Assembly: GCA_937942465.1 (NCBI GenBank)
Contig: CALDEO010000097.1
Span: 1 to 9,550, forward strand
DNA: 9,550 nucleotides
Reading direction: 5' to 3'
Origin: an uncultured Saprospiraceae bacterium
Lineage (GTDB): Bacteria > Bacteroidota > Bacteroidia > Chitinophagales > Saprospiraceae
Shown here: piece by piece, positions 1-7,417 of the stretch
Numbering within the stretch: position 1 is the stretch's first letter
Layout of the letters: every line of letters begins with the position of its first letter
Position numbers and translations under genes: made by a program
The notes under the pieces: generated by a model
Databases searched by the model: none
Told to the model about the DNA's origin: nothing
What the model saw: only the letters and a program-made list of their open reading frames with translations

Positions 1-1278
1 AGCATGATATCCATTGAGTGCTTCTGTCGGTGAGCCTAGACTGATGCGAGCATACTCCGTGCTATCCTTGAGTGGATCTACACTATAGTTGAGATAGCAA
101 TCTCTATAAAGTGCATTTTCTGTCAGTTGCCACTGAAAAACCTCAGTACTCAATAGATTAGATTCATTGACTTTTAATCTTTTATGATAGCTAGCCGATG
201 GATATTCCTTCATTTTAGACTTTCGTCGAATGTAAAACACTCTAGATGTACTATTGCCATCATAATCACTCAGGATGATTTCTACTTTGCGGTATTTGTT
301 TTCGTAGAGATCTATGAGTCCTTGCTTGGAGTCTGTACTCTTGATGAGTGAGCATGAGTTGCCAGGCAATTTAAAACATTGGAATACGGTTTGCTTTTTG
401 ATTTTCTTAGTTTCAAAATCTATGACGGCATTGATCATCTGAGACTCATCAAACGAAAAACTATCTGTCATATAGTGGTATACCTCCTGATTATCTACTT
501 TTAATTTAATGTCATAAACACCATTCTTATTATAAGCACCATCCATCTGGTCGTATGCCTTAAGTGATACCCCGATGCGCCATGCCGATATATCTATACT
601 ATCTCTATTAGACTTAAGGGTGATCCTGTCATTGATATGGAAGTCGGGGGTCATCGCTAGGATCTCTACCTTTTGTAGTTTAGGGCTTCTTTTGTCACTC
701 GGTTTAAGATTGTATAAGAATGGGTTGATCGGCCTCTCGCTCAGTGTATTACGTATCTCGAAGTGTAGGTGTGGTCCCATAGACCGTCCCATATTCCCGA
801 TAAGGGCAATATAATCTCCTTGTTGTACGGGTAATATACCATGAGGTACATCGATGTCCAATGCATACGTCTCTAGTCGTCGTTGCTGACTCAGCAGGTA
901 TGATGTGATGGTGTCGGACATGATATTCATATGAGCATATACGGTCGTAGTACCATTGGGGTGATCGATATATATGGCCTTGCCGTATCCTCCGTATTCT
1001 ATTTTGATCCTAGATACATGACCCGACGCCGCTGCTCTTATGGTGTCACCTTGCGTACCTTTTGCAGATTTTATATCTATACCTGAGTGAAAATGATTGG
1101 TCCGTAACTCTCCAAAAGAACCCGATAGTACCAACTTATGATCTACCGGAGATTGGAAGTAATCGATGTCAATCGACTGTGCCGTGATGTAAGCAGTGCC
1201 AGCTGCAGATAGCAGCAACAATGTGAGTACAATTCTGGCAGAATATAGGAAATAAGGCACTTCAAGGTGTTTGAGCAT
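1..1278 (-). CDS. M23 family (LytM-type) metallopeptidase, 3' end cut by window edge
   Basis: The minus frame is open from an ATG at 1278 to base 1, giving 426 residues without a stop, so the C-terminus lies outside the window. A hydrophobic stretch at residues about 15-33, ending near ITAQS, looks like a signal peptide. The M23 zinc site is complete: HFHSGID (H64, D68), YAH (H116) and GPHLHFE (H170, H172). In characterised M23 enzymes these residues bind zinc and cut peptidoglycan cross-bridges, so a periplasmic or secreted endopeptidase is likely. The SGSFGELR segment before the first histidine is typical of Bacteroidota members. Residues from about 190 onward form an uncharacterised C-terminal region, probably beta-rich. 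The gene is divergent from iscS and has a TAnnTTTG promoter element 24 bp ahead of its start. The family assignment is firm; the exact substrate is unknown. Confidence 0.93.
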   Translation of the reverse strand, partial: MLKHLEVPYFLYSARIVLTLLLLSAAGTAYITAQSIDIDYFQSPVDHKLVLSGSFGELRTNHFHSGIDIKSAKGTQGDTIRAAASGHVSRIKIEYGGYGKAIYIDHPNGTTTVYAHMNIMSDTITSYLLSQQRRLETYALDIDVPHGILPVQQGDYIALIGNMGRSMGPHLHFEIRNTLSERPINPFLYNLKPSDKRSPKLQKVEILAMTPDFHINDRITLKSNRDSIDISAWRIGVSLKAYDQMDGAYNKNGVYDIKLKVDNQEVYHYMTDSFSFDESQMINAVIDFETKKIKKQTVFQCFKLPGNSCSLIKSTDSKQGLIDLYENKYRKVEIILSDYDGNSTSRVFYIRRKSKMKEYPSASYHKRLKVNESNLLSTEVFQWQLTENALYRDCYLNYSVDPLKDSTEYARISLGSPTEALNGYHA

Positions 1279-1301
1279 AAGGTCTATCTAGATATGGGTA
1301 G

Positions 1302-1309
1302 CAAATGTA
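1302..1309 (-). promoter_or_regulatory. Candidate Bacteroidota -7 promoter element for the M23 gene
   Basis: Read on the minus strand this is TACATTTG, an exact match to the Bacteroidota housekeeping -7 consensus TAnnTTTG. It would place the transcript start about 18 bases before the ATG at 1278. No good TTTG (-33) element is visible at the expected distance, so this is a candidate only. Confidence 0.4.
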
Positions 1310-1525
1310 TTAAATATTTATATCATTTGTATTTAACTGATTTTCATTTATTTAAATAATTAATGCTTTTAACAATTTATTTTGAAATAGCCCCAATTGC
1401 GTTAATCTAAGTTTAATGCAGGATGCATTTTGTAACATTTAACGGAATAAGCACTTATTTAGAAAAAGTTTAGAACAATGTATTGAAGAATGAAAAAAAT
1501 GGGTCTGTACAACGGTATAGACTTA

Positions 1526-1584
1526 CAGGGCTTCGCATCATTTAGTTTCGAATCAATGATCTTTCTACGAAGCCCTGGTTTTTT
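1526..1584 (+). terminator. Intrinsic-terminator-like hairpin with no upstream gene
   Basis: The arms CAGGGCTTCG (1526-1535) and CGAAGCCCTG (1568-1577) pair perfectly over 10 bp. They enclose a second perfect stem, ATCATT (1537-1542) with AATGAT (1555-1560). Six T residues follow directly at 1579-1584, so the signal is oriented for plus-strand transcription. The minus strand has no T tract. No protein gene lies upstream on the plus strand, since the nearest neighbour (M23) runs the other way. It may therefore end an unannotated small RNA starting somewhere in 1380-1500, or act as an insulator before iscS. The structure is clear; the role is inferred. Confidence 0.65.
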
Positions 1585-1640
1585 AATTAATCATTAAATA
1601 AGTCCAACTGTTACCGCCGATAGAACGATAATATAGGTTT

Positions 1641-1665
1641 GATATTACTCGAAAGAGGGAGTATC
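1641..1665 (+). other. Possible RNA hairpin with GAAA tetraloop
   Basis: GATATT (1641-1646) pairs with AGTATC (1660-1665), including one G-U pair. After a small internal loop, CTC (1648-1650) pairs with GAG (1655-1657) around a GAAA tetraloop. There is no following T run, so it is not a terminator. It could belong to a long iscS leader, but a TAGGTTTG promoter-like element at 1634-1641 would start transcription inside it. Function is unknown. Confidence 0.25.
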
Positions 1666-1764
1666 TTATGCCTGTAAAATGAGTTTTAACCGACAAATCT
1701 CCTTTCATTTGACATTATTATATCGTTTGTTTGCCTTTTCTGAACATAATAACAATTATACTGT

Positions 1765-1772
1765 TATTTTTG
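1765..1772 (+). promoter_or_regulatory. Candidate -7 promoter element for the isc operon
   Basis: TATTTTTG matches the Bacteroidota TAnnTTTG consensus exactly, 40 bp upstream of the iscS ATG, and implies a leader of roughly 35 bases. The upstream -33 region is poor: two overlapping TTTG motifs at 1726-1733 are about 31 bp away, too far for the usual spacing of about 20. A second exact TAnnTTTG lies at 1634-1641. No operator overlapping either site could be recognised. Confidence 0.4.
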
Positions 1773-1812
1773 CACATTGAAATCAAATAATCACTTCAAC
1801 TGATTACAGGTA

Positions 1813-3036
1813 ATGAGCAAAGAGAAATTAGTATATCTAGATAATAATGCAACGACACCTACAGATCCTAGAGTTGTGGATGCGATGCTTCCATACTTTT
1901 ATGAGATCCCAGGTAATGCTGCAAGTAGAAATCATCCTTTTGGATGGAAAGCAGAAGAGGCAGTAGATTATGCTAGAGAGCAAATCGCAAGCTTGATCAA
2001 CGTAGAACCTAAAGAAGTCATTTTTACGTCAGGTGCGACTGAGGCAGATAACCTTGCTATCAAAGGTGTATTTGAAATGTATGCTCAGAAAGGAAATCAC
2101 ATCATCACATTGACTACAGAGCACAAGGCAGTCTTAGACGCTTGTAAGAAAGTAGAGAAAATGGGTGGTCAGGTGACTTACCTAGAAGTAAACGATAAAG
2201 GTCTTATCAACCTTGCTGACTTAGAGGCTGCAATTACAGACAAGACTATTATGGTCAGTGTCATGTGGGCTAATAACGAAACAGGTGTGATACAACCAAT
2301 GAAAGAAATTGGTGCTATTTGCGCTAAGCATGGAGTACTCTTTATGAGTGATGCAACTCAAGTTGTAGGTAAGATCGATGTAGATCCTAGAGAAGTAGGA
2401 GTACACTTGATGGCTTTTACAGGTCACAAGATGTATGGACCTAAGGGAGTAGGCGCATTATTTGTCAATAGAAAGAATCCAAGAGTAAAGGTAACTGCAC
2501 AGATGGATGGCGGTGGTCACGAGAGAGGTATGAGATCAGGAACATTGAATGTACCTGGTATCGTAGGATTTGGTAAAGCTGCGGAAATAGCGAAAGCTGA
2601 AATGCACAAAGACGCCGAAAGACTTTCTGGATTAAGAGATAAACTAGAAACTGCCTTGATGAACAACCTAGAAGAGGTGTACATCAATGGTAGCAAAGAA
2701 AATAGAATGCCACATGTAACCAATCTTTCTTTCAAGCATGTAGAAGGAGAAGGTCTGATGATGACATTTAACCAAAACATCGCAGTATCATCAGGGTCAG
2801 CTTGTACGTCAGCTTCATTGGAGCCATCGTATGTATTGATAGCTTATGGTCTTGGAGATGATCTAGCTCACTCGTCTATCAGATTTAGTTTGGGTAGATT
2901 TACAACAGAGGAAGAGATCGACTTTACGATCGATGCACTGACCAAAGGAGTATCTCACATGAGAGATCTAAGTCCTATCTGGGAAATGTATAAGGAAGGA
3001 GTAGATCTAGACGCTGTAGTGTGGTCAGCACATTAA
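1813..3036 (+). CDS. iscS: Cysteine desulfurase IscS
   Basis: This 407-residue PLP enzyme (family usual about 404) converts cysteine to alanine and passes the persulfide sulfur to IscU and other acceptors in the cytoplasm. The start fits the family, whose N-terminus reads YLDNNATTP. Visible active-site residues are H104 in TTEHK, D180 and Q183 in SDATQ, and the Schiff-base lysine K206 in TGHKMYGPKG. The mobile catalytic cysteine is C331 in SSGSACTSASLEPSYVL. The C-terminus (DLSPIWEMYKEGVDL, ending WSAH) is the IscU-docking tail typical of true IscS rather than SufS or NifS-like paralogs. It is the first gene of a three-gene operon, 61 bp before iscU. By recall it resembles proteobacterial IscS closely. 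No truncation or missing residue is seen. Confidence 0.97.
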   Translation: MSKEKLVYLDNNATTPTDPRVVDAMLPYFYEIPGNAASRNHPFGWKAEEAVDYAREQIASLINVEPKEVIFTSGATEADNLAIKGVFEMYAQKGNHIITLTTEHKAVLDACKKVEKMGGQVTYLEVNDKGLINLADLEAAITDKTIMVSVMWANNETGVIQPMKEIGAICAKHGVLFMSDATQVVGKIDVDPREVGVHLMAFTGHKMYGPKGVGALFVNRKNPRVKVTAQMDGGGHERGMRSGTLNVPGIVGFGKAAEIAKAEMHKDAERLSGLRDKLETALMNNLEEVYINGSKENRMPHVTNLSFKHVEGEGLMMTFNQNIAVSSGSACTSASLEPSYVLIAYGLGDDLAHSSIRFSLGRFTTEEEIDFTIDALTKGVSHMRDLSPIWEMYKEGVDLDAVVWSAH

Positions 3037-3097
3037 TAAGCTATAGTATTGAACTATAATTTGAATAAAACGATTAACAAGATAAAATATATAAACA

Positions 3098-3478
3098 ATG
3101 GCATATTCTGAAAAACTAATAGAACACTTCAAGCACCCTAAAAATGTAGGTACTCTTGATAAAGCTGCTAAGAATGTAGGAACAGGTCTTGTAGGAGCAC
3201 CAGAGTGTGGTGATGTCATGAGACTGCAGATCGAGGTTGACGAAGTATCTGGTGTAATAAAAGATGCTAAGTTCAAGACTTTCGGTTGTGGTAGTGCGAT
3301 CGCATCTTCATCTCTTGCAACAGAATGGCTTAAAGGTAAGACCCTTGACGAAGCTGCATCTATTGACAATATGGATATCGTAGAAGAGCTTGCATTACCT
3401 CCAGTAAAGATACACTGTAGTGTATTGGCTGAGGATGCAATCAAAGGTGCAATCGAAAATTACAGAAGCAAGAATTAG
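3098..3478 (+). CDS. iscU: Iron-sulfur cluster assembly scaffold IscU
   Basis: This 126-residue protein is full length for IscU (about 128). It builds [2Fe-2S] and [4Fe-4S] clusters from IscS-derived sulfur and iron. The cluster ligands are all present: C37 and D39 in PECGDV, C64 in GCGSAIASS, and H106-C107 in KIHCSVLAEDA. The LPPVK motif (100-104), recognised by the HscA chaperone in well-studied systems, is intact, although no hscA or hscB lies in the window. The N-terminus (YSEKLIEHFKHPKNVG) matches the family, which supports the ATG at 3098. It sits 61 bp after iscS and 44 bp before iscA, so all three are probably co-transcribed. Confidence 0.97.
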   Translation: MAYSEKLIEHFKHPKNVGTLDKAAKNVGTGLVGAPECGDVMRLQIEVDEVSGVIKDAKFKTFGCGSAIASSSLATEWLKGKTLDEAASIDNMDIVEELALPPVKIHCSVLAEDAIKGAIENYRSKN

Positions 3479-3522
3479 TAGAAGCGAAAGCAAACTTTTT
3501 ATTCAACTAATAAATAGACATC

Positions 3523-3849
3523 ATGTTATTTGTAGCAGATAGTGCTAAGTCGAGAATAGAAGAAATCAAGTCTAAAGGCGATATGTCTGAGGACTACTTC
3601 GTAAGAGTATCAGTCACTAGTGGCGGTTGCTCTGGCTTGAGTTATATCTTGGATTTTGATAATGAAAGCCAAGAAAATGACCAGATATTTGATGATAATG
3701 GTGTACGCGTTGTGACAGACTTAAAGAGTTTTTTATATCTGTGCAACACGACATTAGAGTTCACTGGTGGACTCGATGGCAATGGGTTCTACTTTAACAA
3801 TCCCAATGCAAGTCGTACATGCGGCTGCGGTGAGAGTTTCGCAGTGTAG
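3523..3849 (+). CDS. iscA: A-type iron-sulfur carrier protein (IscA/HesB family)
   Basis: This 108-residue protein has the three conserved cysteines of A-type carriers: C36 in GGCSGLSY and C100/C102 in the C-terminal TCGCGESF. The segments FNNPNASRTC and LDGNGF are also characteristic. These proteins bind iron or an Fe-S cluster and pass it to apo-targets. Position as the third gene after iscU favours IscA, but ErpA or SufA paralogs share the same fold and motifs, so the symbol rests partly on context. Expression is likely shared with iscS and iscU from upstream, and the transcript ends at the hairpin 32 bp after the stop codon. Confidence 0.93.
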   Translation: MLFVADSAKSRIEEIKSKGDMSEDYFVRVSVTSGGCSGLSYILDFDNESQENDQIFDDNGVRVVTDLKSFLYLCNTTLEFTGGLDGNGFYFNNPNASRTCGCGESFAV

Positions 3850-3881
3850 TAGAGATTGAGACAGTTAAAAAATTGAAATTT

Positions 3882-3915
3882 AAAAGAGCAAGCAGCAATG
3901 TTTGCTCTTTTTTTT
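3882..3915 (+). terminator. Intrinsic terminator of the iscSUA operon
   Basis: AAAAGAGCAA (3882-3891) pairs perfectly with TTGCTCTTTT (3902-3911) around a 10-base loop, and the T tract runs from 3908 to 3915. It follows the iscA stop by 32 bp and has the A-stem-T layout of a rho-independent terminator, which could also work in the opposite direction. Confidence 0.85.
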
Positions 3916-4145
3916 GTTGGTATACTCTTGTTTAATTATTCATAAAGCCTATGATACTGCCCCGTAAAGTACAAGCTTAACAGGGGATACCAGCGAAAGA
4001 TAATACCATTCAACTCCCCCCTTTTGTTAAAAGTATTTTGCTCCTGCAAAAAAAAACACTACTTCTGTGACGTTTTAGTCAATCGAGTGGTATAACTTAT
4101 AAGCGCTGTAATAATTTTACTTAAGATCACTTAAATTAGACAGAA
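3916..4145 (+). other. Intergenic region with three possible hairpins ahead of the lipoprotein gene
   Basis: No coding frame is evident. Three local inverted repeats follow one another. CCCCGT (3960-3965) pairs with ACaGGGG (3980-3986), with inner AAG/CTT. CTTTT (4021-4025) pairs with AAAAG (4029-4033). TTTTGC (4036-4041) pairs with GCAAAA (4046-4051) at a four-base loop, followed by a run of A residues to 4056. AGGGG (3982-3986) could instead pair with CCCCT (4018-4022), giving two exclusive folds. A near-consensus -7 element, TAATTTTA (4112-4119, 7 of 8 with the last base wrong), would lie downstream of these structures. If that is the promoter, the hairpins are not in the mRNA leader. The transcript start is undetermined. 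Confidence 0.35.
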
Positions 4146-6848
4146 ATGAACAGATACATATATTACTTTCTTTGTTTTTCTTTACTTATTATAAGTTGCC
4201 GCAACGATGATTTTACGGAGACGATCGTAGAGGCAGGACCGAGACCTGCGGTTGTGGTAGGGTTGATTGTTGATGAGGATGGCGTGGCTGTGGAAGGAGC
4301 TGAAGTCATACTCTCTGAAAATACGATGCTGACAGATGTCAACGGATATTTTAAATTTACATCAATAGCTGCCAATGCAGGAGGCACTGTATTGAAGGTG
4401 GAGAAAGATGGATATTTCGATAACTATAAATTTATATTTTCTAAGATTGGATCTCAATCCTATGTTAAGGTTGCTATGGTTGAGGCCGCTGTCACTGGTA
4501 GCTTTCAGGCGAGCGGCATGGGTACGATATCTGATCCTTCAGGAGCAACGATCTCATTTCCTGCGGATGCAATAGCCAAAGACGGCTCGGCATATAGTGG
4601 AGAGGTAGTAGTCAGATCTCACTGGTATGATCCATCGAGTGACCAGCTCACTGCGACGATGCCCGGAGACTTAAGAGGCATTAATCAAGAAAATGAAACA
4701 GTACAACTTGCTACTTTGGGTATGATGGCGGTAGAGCTTACTACTAGTGATGGGGATGAGTTGCAGATTGCAGAAGGTAAAACGGCAACGTTGACATTTC
4801 CATTGACCAGTGATATGGTGAGTGAAGTGACCAATGATGTACCGCTCTGGTCGCTCAATGAAAATACGGGTGTTTGGGAAGAAGAAGGTATTGCAACATT
4901 AGTAGGTGATAAGATGGTAGGCGAGGTAAGCCACTTTTCATTTTGGAATTGTGACATGCCATTCCCTTTAGTGGAAATAGAAGGACAACTATTATCAAGT
5001 TTGGGTAATCCTGTACCTAACTATACGGTCAACATAAAAGCTAAAAACTCATTTCTTGCAAGTTATGGCACAACCAATAGTAATGGTGTATTTCAAGGCA
5101 AAGTACCTAAAGACGAACCATTAGAATTGATCGTCAGGTACTGTGGTGAGAATGTAATCCAAGAAGACCTTGGGATACTCACTTCGGATACGGATTTAGG
5201 GAGTTTCTCTATTACATTTTCGGATTTTGAAAGACAGTTGACTGGACGATTGTTAGATTGTTTTGGTAGTCCTTTAGTCGATGGATATGTGGTAGTCAGA
5301 AGTGGATTTATAGTCGAGCTATTAGTGCCAGATGGCAACGGTATGATATCAGGATTGATCCGTGGATGTGGTACACAGCCCGTGACTATGATAGCCTATG
5401 ATCCGATCAATATTGCGCAATCAGCTCCTATTAATGTAGATAACAACAATGATCCATTGGACCTAGGCGACTGGGAAGTATGCGAGCAACTAGCAGAAAG
5501 AATTATTTTTAGTATCAATGGTGGACCTAATAATTTGTTGTCTGATGCACAAGTCAACTTGGTCGATAACGAGCTTATTCATATTAATGGTAGGGATGCT
5601 ATTACGGGTTTTTGGTTCAATACACAAGTCAAGTTAGGTAATGTAGGTGTAGCCCCTTCTATATCTTCATATTTAAGAGGATTAGATGATACTAATACGA
5701 TAGTCTACAATAATTGTGGATCCATTTATAGAAACTCTGGGATCATATGTGAGGATTTAGAAATTGAAATTACCGACATTGGTGCAGTTGGAGATTGGTT
5801 GATTGGTACCATTACGGGTAACATAGACGGTATGGTTATAGACGGAAGTTTTCAACTATACTTAGATGATATTTTTGACACGGGTAGAGTAGAAGGCCGT
5901 GTATGGAATGACGCCAATGAAAATGGGATACAAGACTCAGGGGAGCTTTCATTAAGTGGTATCGATATCAATCACTATGGTGAGGAGGACATTGGGTACC
6001 CTCTAGTAAGGGAGACAGGGAAGACTGACATAAACGGTAATTATTATCATGAAGGATTGGTGCCAGGTGAGGATTATATATTAAGTGCTAGATTCAATCC
6101 TAATAGCTCTGATTACAGTGTTACGAGTCCTAATCAAGGCGACAATACTAGCGACAGTGACTTTGTAGATCAAGGCAGTGTTTTTGGTCATCACCTTTAT
6201 GAAATAATAGATTTTACGGACACAGGATTAGAGTCAAATGTAGATTTGGGATTGATTATTAACGGCATTGTTTGCAATGCTTATGTCTCAGGCTGTGTTC
6301 CAGATGCTATTATTACAATAAATCCGAGCGGAGGGTTGCCACCTTACGAGATAACACTAGATGGGACGATTACCTTAGCTCTAGGTGAGGATACTTTTGA
6401 GAATGTAAGTGCAGGTAGCCATACGGTTACTGTCAAGGATCAATCAGGGCTGACTTGTACGGATGATGAGTTCATTTATGAGTTTACAAGCTCCGTTTTT
6501 GTGCAATTGTGGAAAGATCTAGCAGGCGGAGTTACAGATGTATTCGATGAGAATACAGATACTTGGGAGCTAGAAGGTATTAATATTCATTTATACAAGA
6601 ATGGCGTATTTTATCAGACAAAAACTACGGATGAAAAAGGGCGAGTATTCTGGGGATTCGTGAGTTCCGGAGATTATAAGGTTACAATGGATGTTCCTGC
6701 CAATCATGAATTTGTTATGATGAATGTTGGAACCGATGAGGACATAGACAGTGATATGGATCCACTCACTAACTTCACAAATGAAGAAGTGTTTTTGAGT
6801 AATTGTGATGACAGAGGAAGATTTTCTATCGGAATAAGAGAATTATAA
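4146..6848 (+). CDS. Large multidomain surface-type lipoprotein (CarboxypepD_reg, SdrD_B-like, SprB-like segments)
   Basis: This 900-residue protein starts with a lipoprotein signal peptide ending in IISC, so C18 is the predicted lipidated residue. The next residues, RNDDF, are acidic at +3/+4, resembling the surface-export signals known for some Bacteroidota lipoproteins. Residues about 35-110 form a carboxypeptidase-regulatory-like beta domain (VEGAEV, TDVNGYFKF). Residues 118-268 are a beta-rich unit with PADAIAKDG and a tryptophan-rich end. More carboxypeptidase-regulatory-like repeats follow at about 276-445. An SdrD_B-like domain spans about 581-703 (GRVWNDANENGIQD), an SprB-like segment about 705-775 (PSGGLPPYEITLDG), and a second SdrD_B-like domain about 784-900. 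No catalytic motif and no type IX C-terminal sorting domain are seen. It is the first gene of an operon with a sigma factor 2 bp downstream, so a sensory, adhesive or structural surface role is inferred. Confidence 0.85.
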   Translation: MNRYIYYFLCFSLLIISCRNDDFTETIVEAGPRPAVVVGLIVDEDGVAVEGAEVILSENTMLTDVNGYFKFTSIAANAGGTVLKVEKDGYFDNYKFIFSKIGSQSYVKVAMVEAAVTGSFQASGMGTISDPSGATISFPADAIAKDGSAYSGEVVVRSHWYDPSSDQLTATMPGDLRGINQENETVQLATLGMMAVELTTSDGDELQIAEGKTATLTFPLTSDMVSEVTNDVPLWSLNENTGVWEEEGIATLVGDKMVGEVSHFSFWNCDMPFPLVEIEGQLLSSLGNPVPNYTVNIKAKNSFLASYGTTNSNGVFQGKVPKDEPLELIVRYCGENVIQEDLGILTSDTDLGSFSITFSDFERQLTGRLLDCFGSPLVDGYVVVRSGFIVELLVPDGNGMISGLIRGCGTQPVTMIAYDPINIAQSAPINVDNNNDPLDLGDWEVCEQLAERIIFSINGGPNNLLSDAQVNLVDNELIHINGRDAITGFWFNTQVKLGNVGVAPSISSYLRGLDDTNTIVYNNCGSIYRNSGIICEDLEIEITDIGAVGDWLIGTITGNIDGMVIDGSFQLYLDDIFDTGRVEGRVWNDANENGIQDSGELSLSGIDINHYGEEDIGYPLVRETGKTDINGNYYHEGLVPGEDYILSARFNPNSSDYSVTSPNQGDNTSDSDFVDQGSVFGHHLYEIIDFTDTGLESNVDLGLIINGIVCNAYVSGCVPDAIITINPSGGLPPYEITLDGTITLALGEDTFENVSAGSHTVTVKDQSGLTCTDDEFIYEFTSSVFVQLWKDLAGGVTDVFDENTDTWELEGINIHLYKNGVFYQTKTTDEKGRVFWGFVSSGDYKVTMDVPANHEFVMMNVGTDEDIDSDMDPLTNFTNEEVFLSNCDDRGRFSIGIREL

Positions 6849-6850
6849 AC

Positions 6851-7417
6851 TTGAAACCAACATTAAGCATACAAGAGATCATTGCGGGTTGTCGTAAGGG
6901 ACAACCTAACTGCCAGCGAGCATTGTTAGATCTGTACAGCGATCGCTTGTATGCTATATGTATCAGGTATCTTAAAGACAGAGAAAGAGCTAAGGATACC
7001 CTGCAAGAGAGTCTAATAAAGGCATTTAAGTATTTTGATAGCTACGACGAAAGTAAGGCTAGTTTGATAACTTGGATGACGACGATAACGATAAGACTAT
7101 GTGTAAGTAGATTGAATAAAAAGAGATTGCACCTAGTATCCATTGATGATGTCTACCATGAGGATGTAATAATAGAAACAACTGCTTTAGATGATTTACA
7201 AAACCAAGATTTGGTAAAACTTATTCAAGAATTACCTGCAGGATATAGTGAGATATTTAACCTCGCGGTAGTGGATGGATTTACGCATAAGGAAATAGCC
7301 GAGCTTTTAGGAATCAATGTAGGCGCTTCGCGATCAAGACTATCGAGGGCAAAAGAAATATTAAGGAAAAAAATTATTTTACTAGAAAACCTGGAGCAAT
7401 GGGCAAACATAAGCTAG
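6851..7417 (+). CDS. RNA polymerase sigma-70 family factor, ECF-like
   Basis: The predicted protein has 188 residues, the usual size for ECF-type sigma factors (regions 2 and 4 only). Region 2 covers about residues 24-92, including RERAKDTLQESLIKAFKYF and SLITWMTTITIRLCVSRLNKKR (core binding and -10 recognition). Region 4 covers about 121-175, with a helix-turn-helix in FTHKEIAELLGINVGASRS. The DNA-recognition helix is followed by the usual RLSRAKEILRKK. The start is TTG at 6851, two bases after the lipoprotein stop. No in-frame ATG exists between the upstream stop and this point, so TTG is the best choice. Close spacing suggests translational coupling to the lipoprotein gene. The last 19 bp overlap the next gene. 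Target promoters are unknown. Confidence 0.92.
   Translation: MKPTLSIQEIIAGCRKGQPNCQRALLDLYSDRLYAICIRYLKDRERAKDTLQESLIKAFKYFDSYDESKASLITWMTTITIRLCVSRLNKKRLHLVSIDDVYHEDVIIETTALDDLQNQDLVKLIQELPAGYSEIFNLAVVDGFTHKEIAELLGINVGASRSRLSRAKEILRKKIILLENLEQWANIS

Larger units (their letters stand above)
1279..1812. other. 534-bp intergenic region between the divergent M23 and iscS genes
   Basis: This AT-rich stretch has no convincing coding frame on either strand. It contains the M23 promoter candidate (1302-1309), an orphan terminator-like hairpin (1526-1584), a GAAA-tetraloop hairpin (1641-1665) preceded by TAGGTTTG (1634-1641), and the iscS promoter candidate (1765-1772). The segment 1310-1525 shows nothing identifiable beyond AT-rich sequence. 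I see no tRNA, and no site I can defend as an IscR-type operator. Confidence 0.7.

Noticed and set aside
575..814. A 79-codon plus-strand open frame
   Set aside because: It lies antisense inside the M23 peptidase gene, whose frame holds complete catalytic motifs; the peptide resembles no family I know.
2221..2780. Two minus-strand frames within iscS
   Set aside because: Both are opposite a complete cysteine desulfurase gene and have no recognisable features.
3025..3444. A 139-codon minus-strand open frame
   Set aside because: It is antisense to iscU, which is full length with all cluster ligands; this is a shadow frame.
4036..4056. TTTTGC/GCAAAA stem with an A run, considered as a terminator
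   Set aside because: The T and A tracts are in the wrong order for an intrinsic terminator on either strand.
4087..4104. Possible sigma-54 promoter (GG...GC) before the lipoprotein gene
   Set aside because: The spacing between GG and GC is 12 rather than 10 and the flanking consensus is missing.
6549..6848. Type IX secretion C-terminal sorting domain at the end of the 900-residue protein
   Set aside because: The C-terminus lacks the usual sorting motifs, and the protein has a lipoprotein signal instead.
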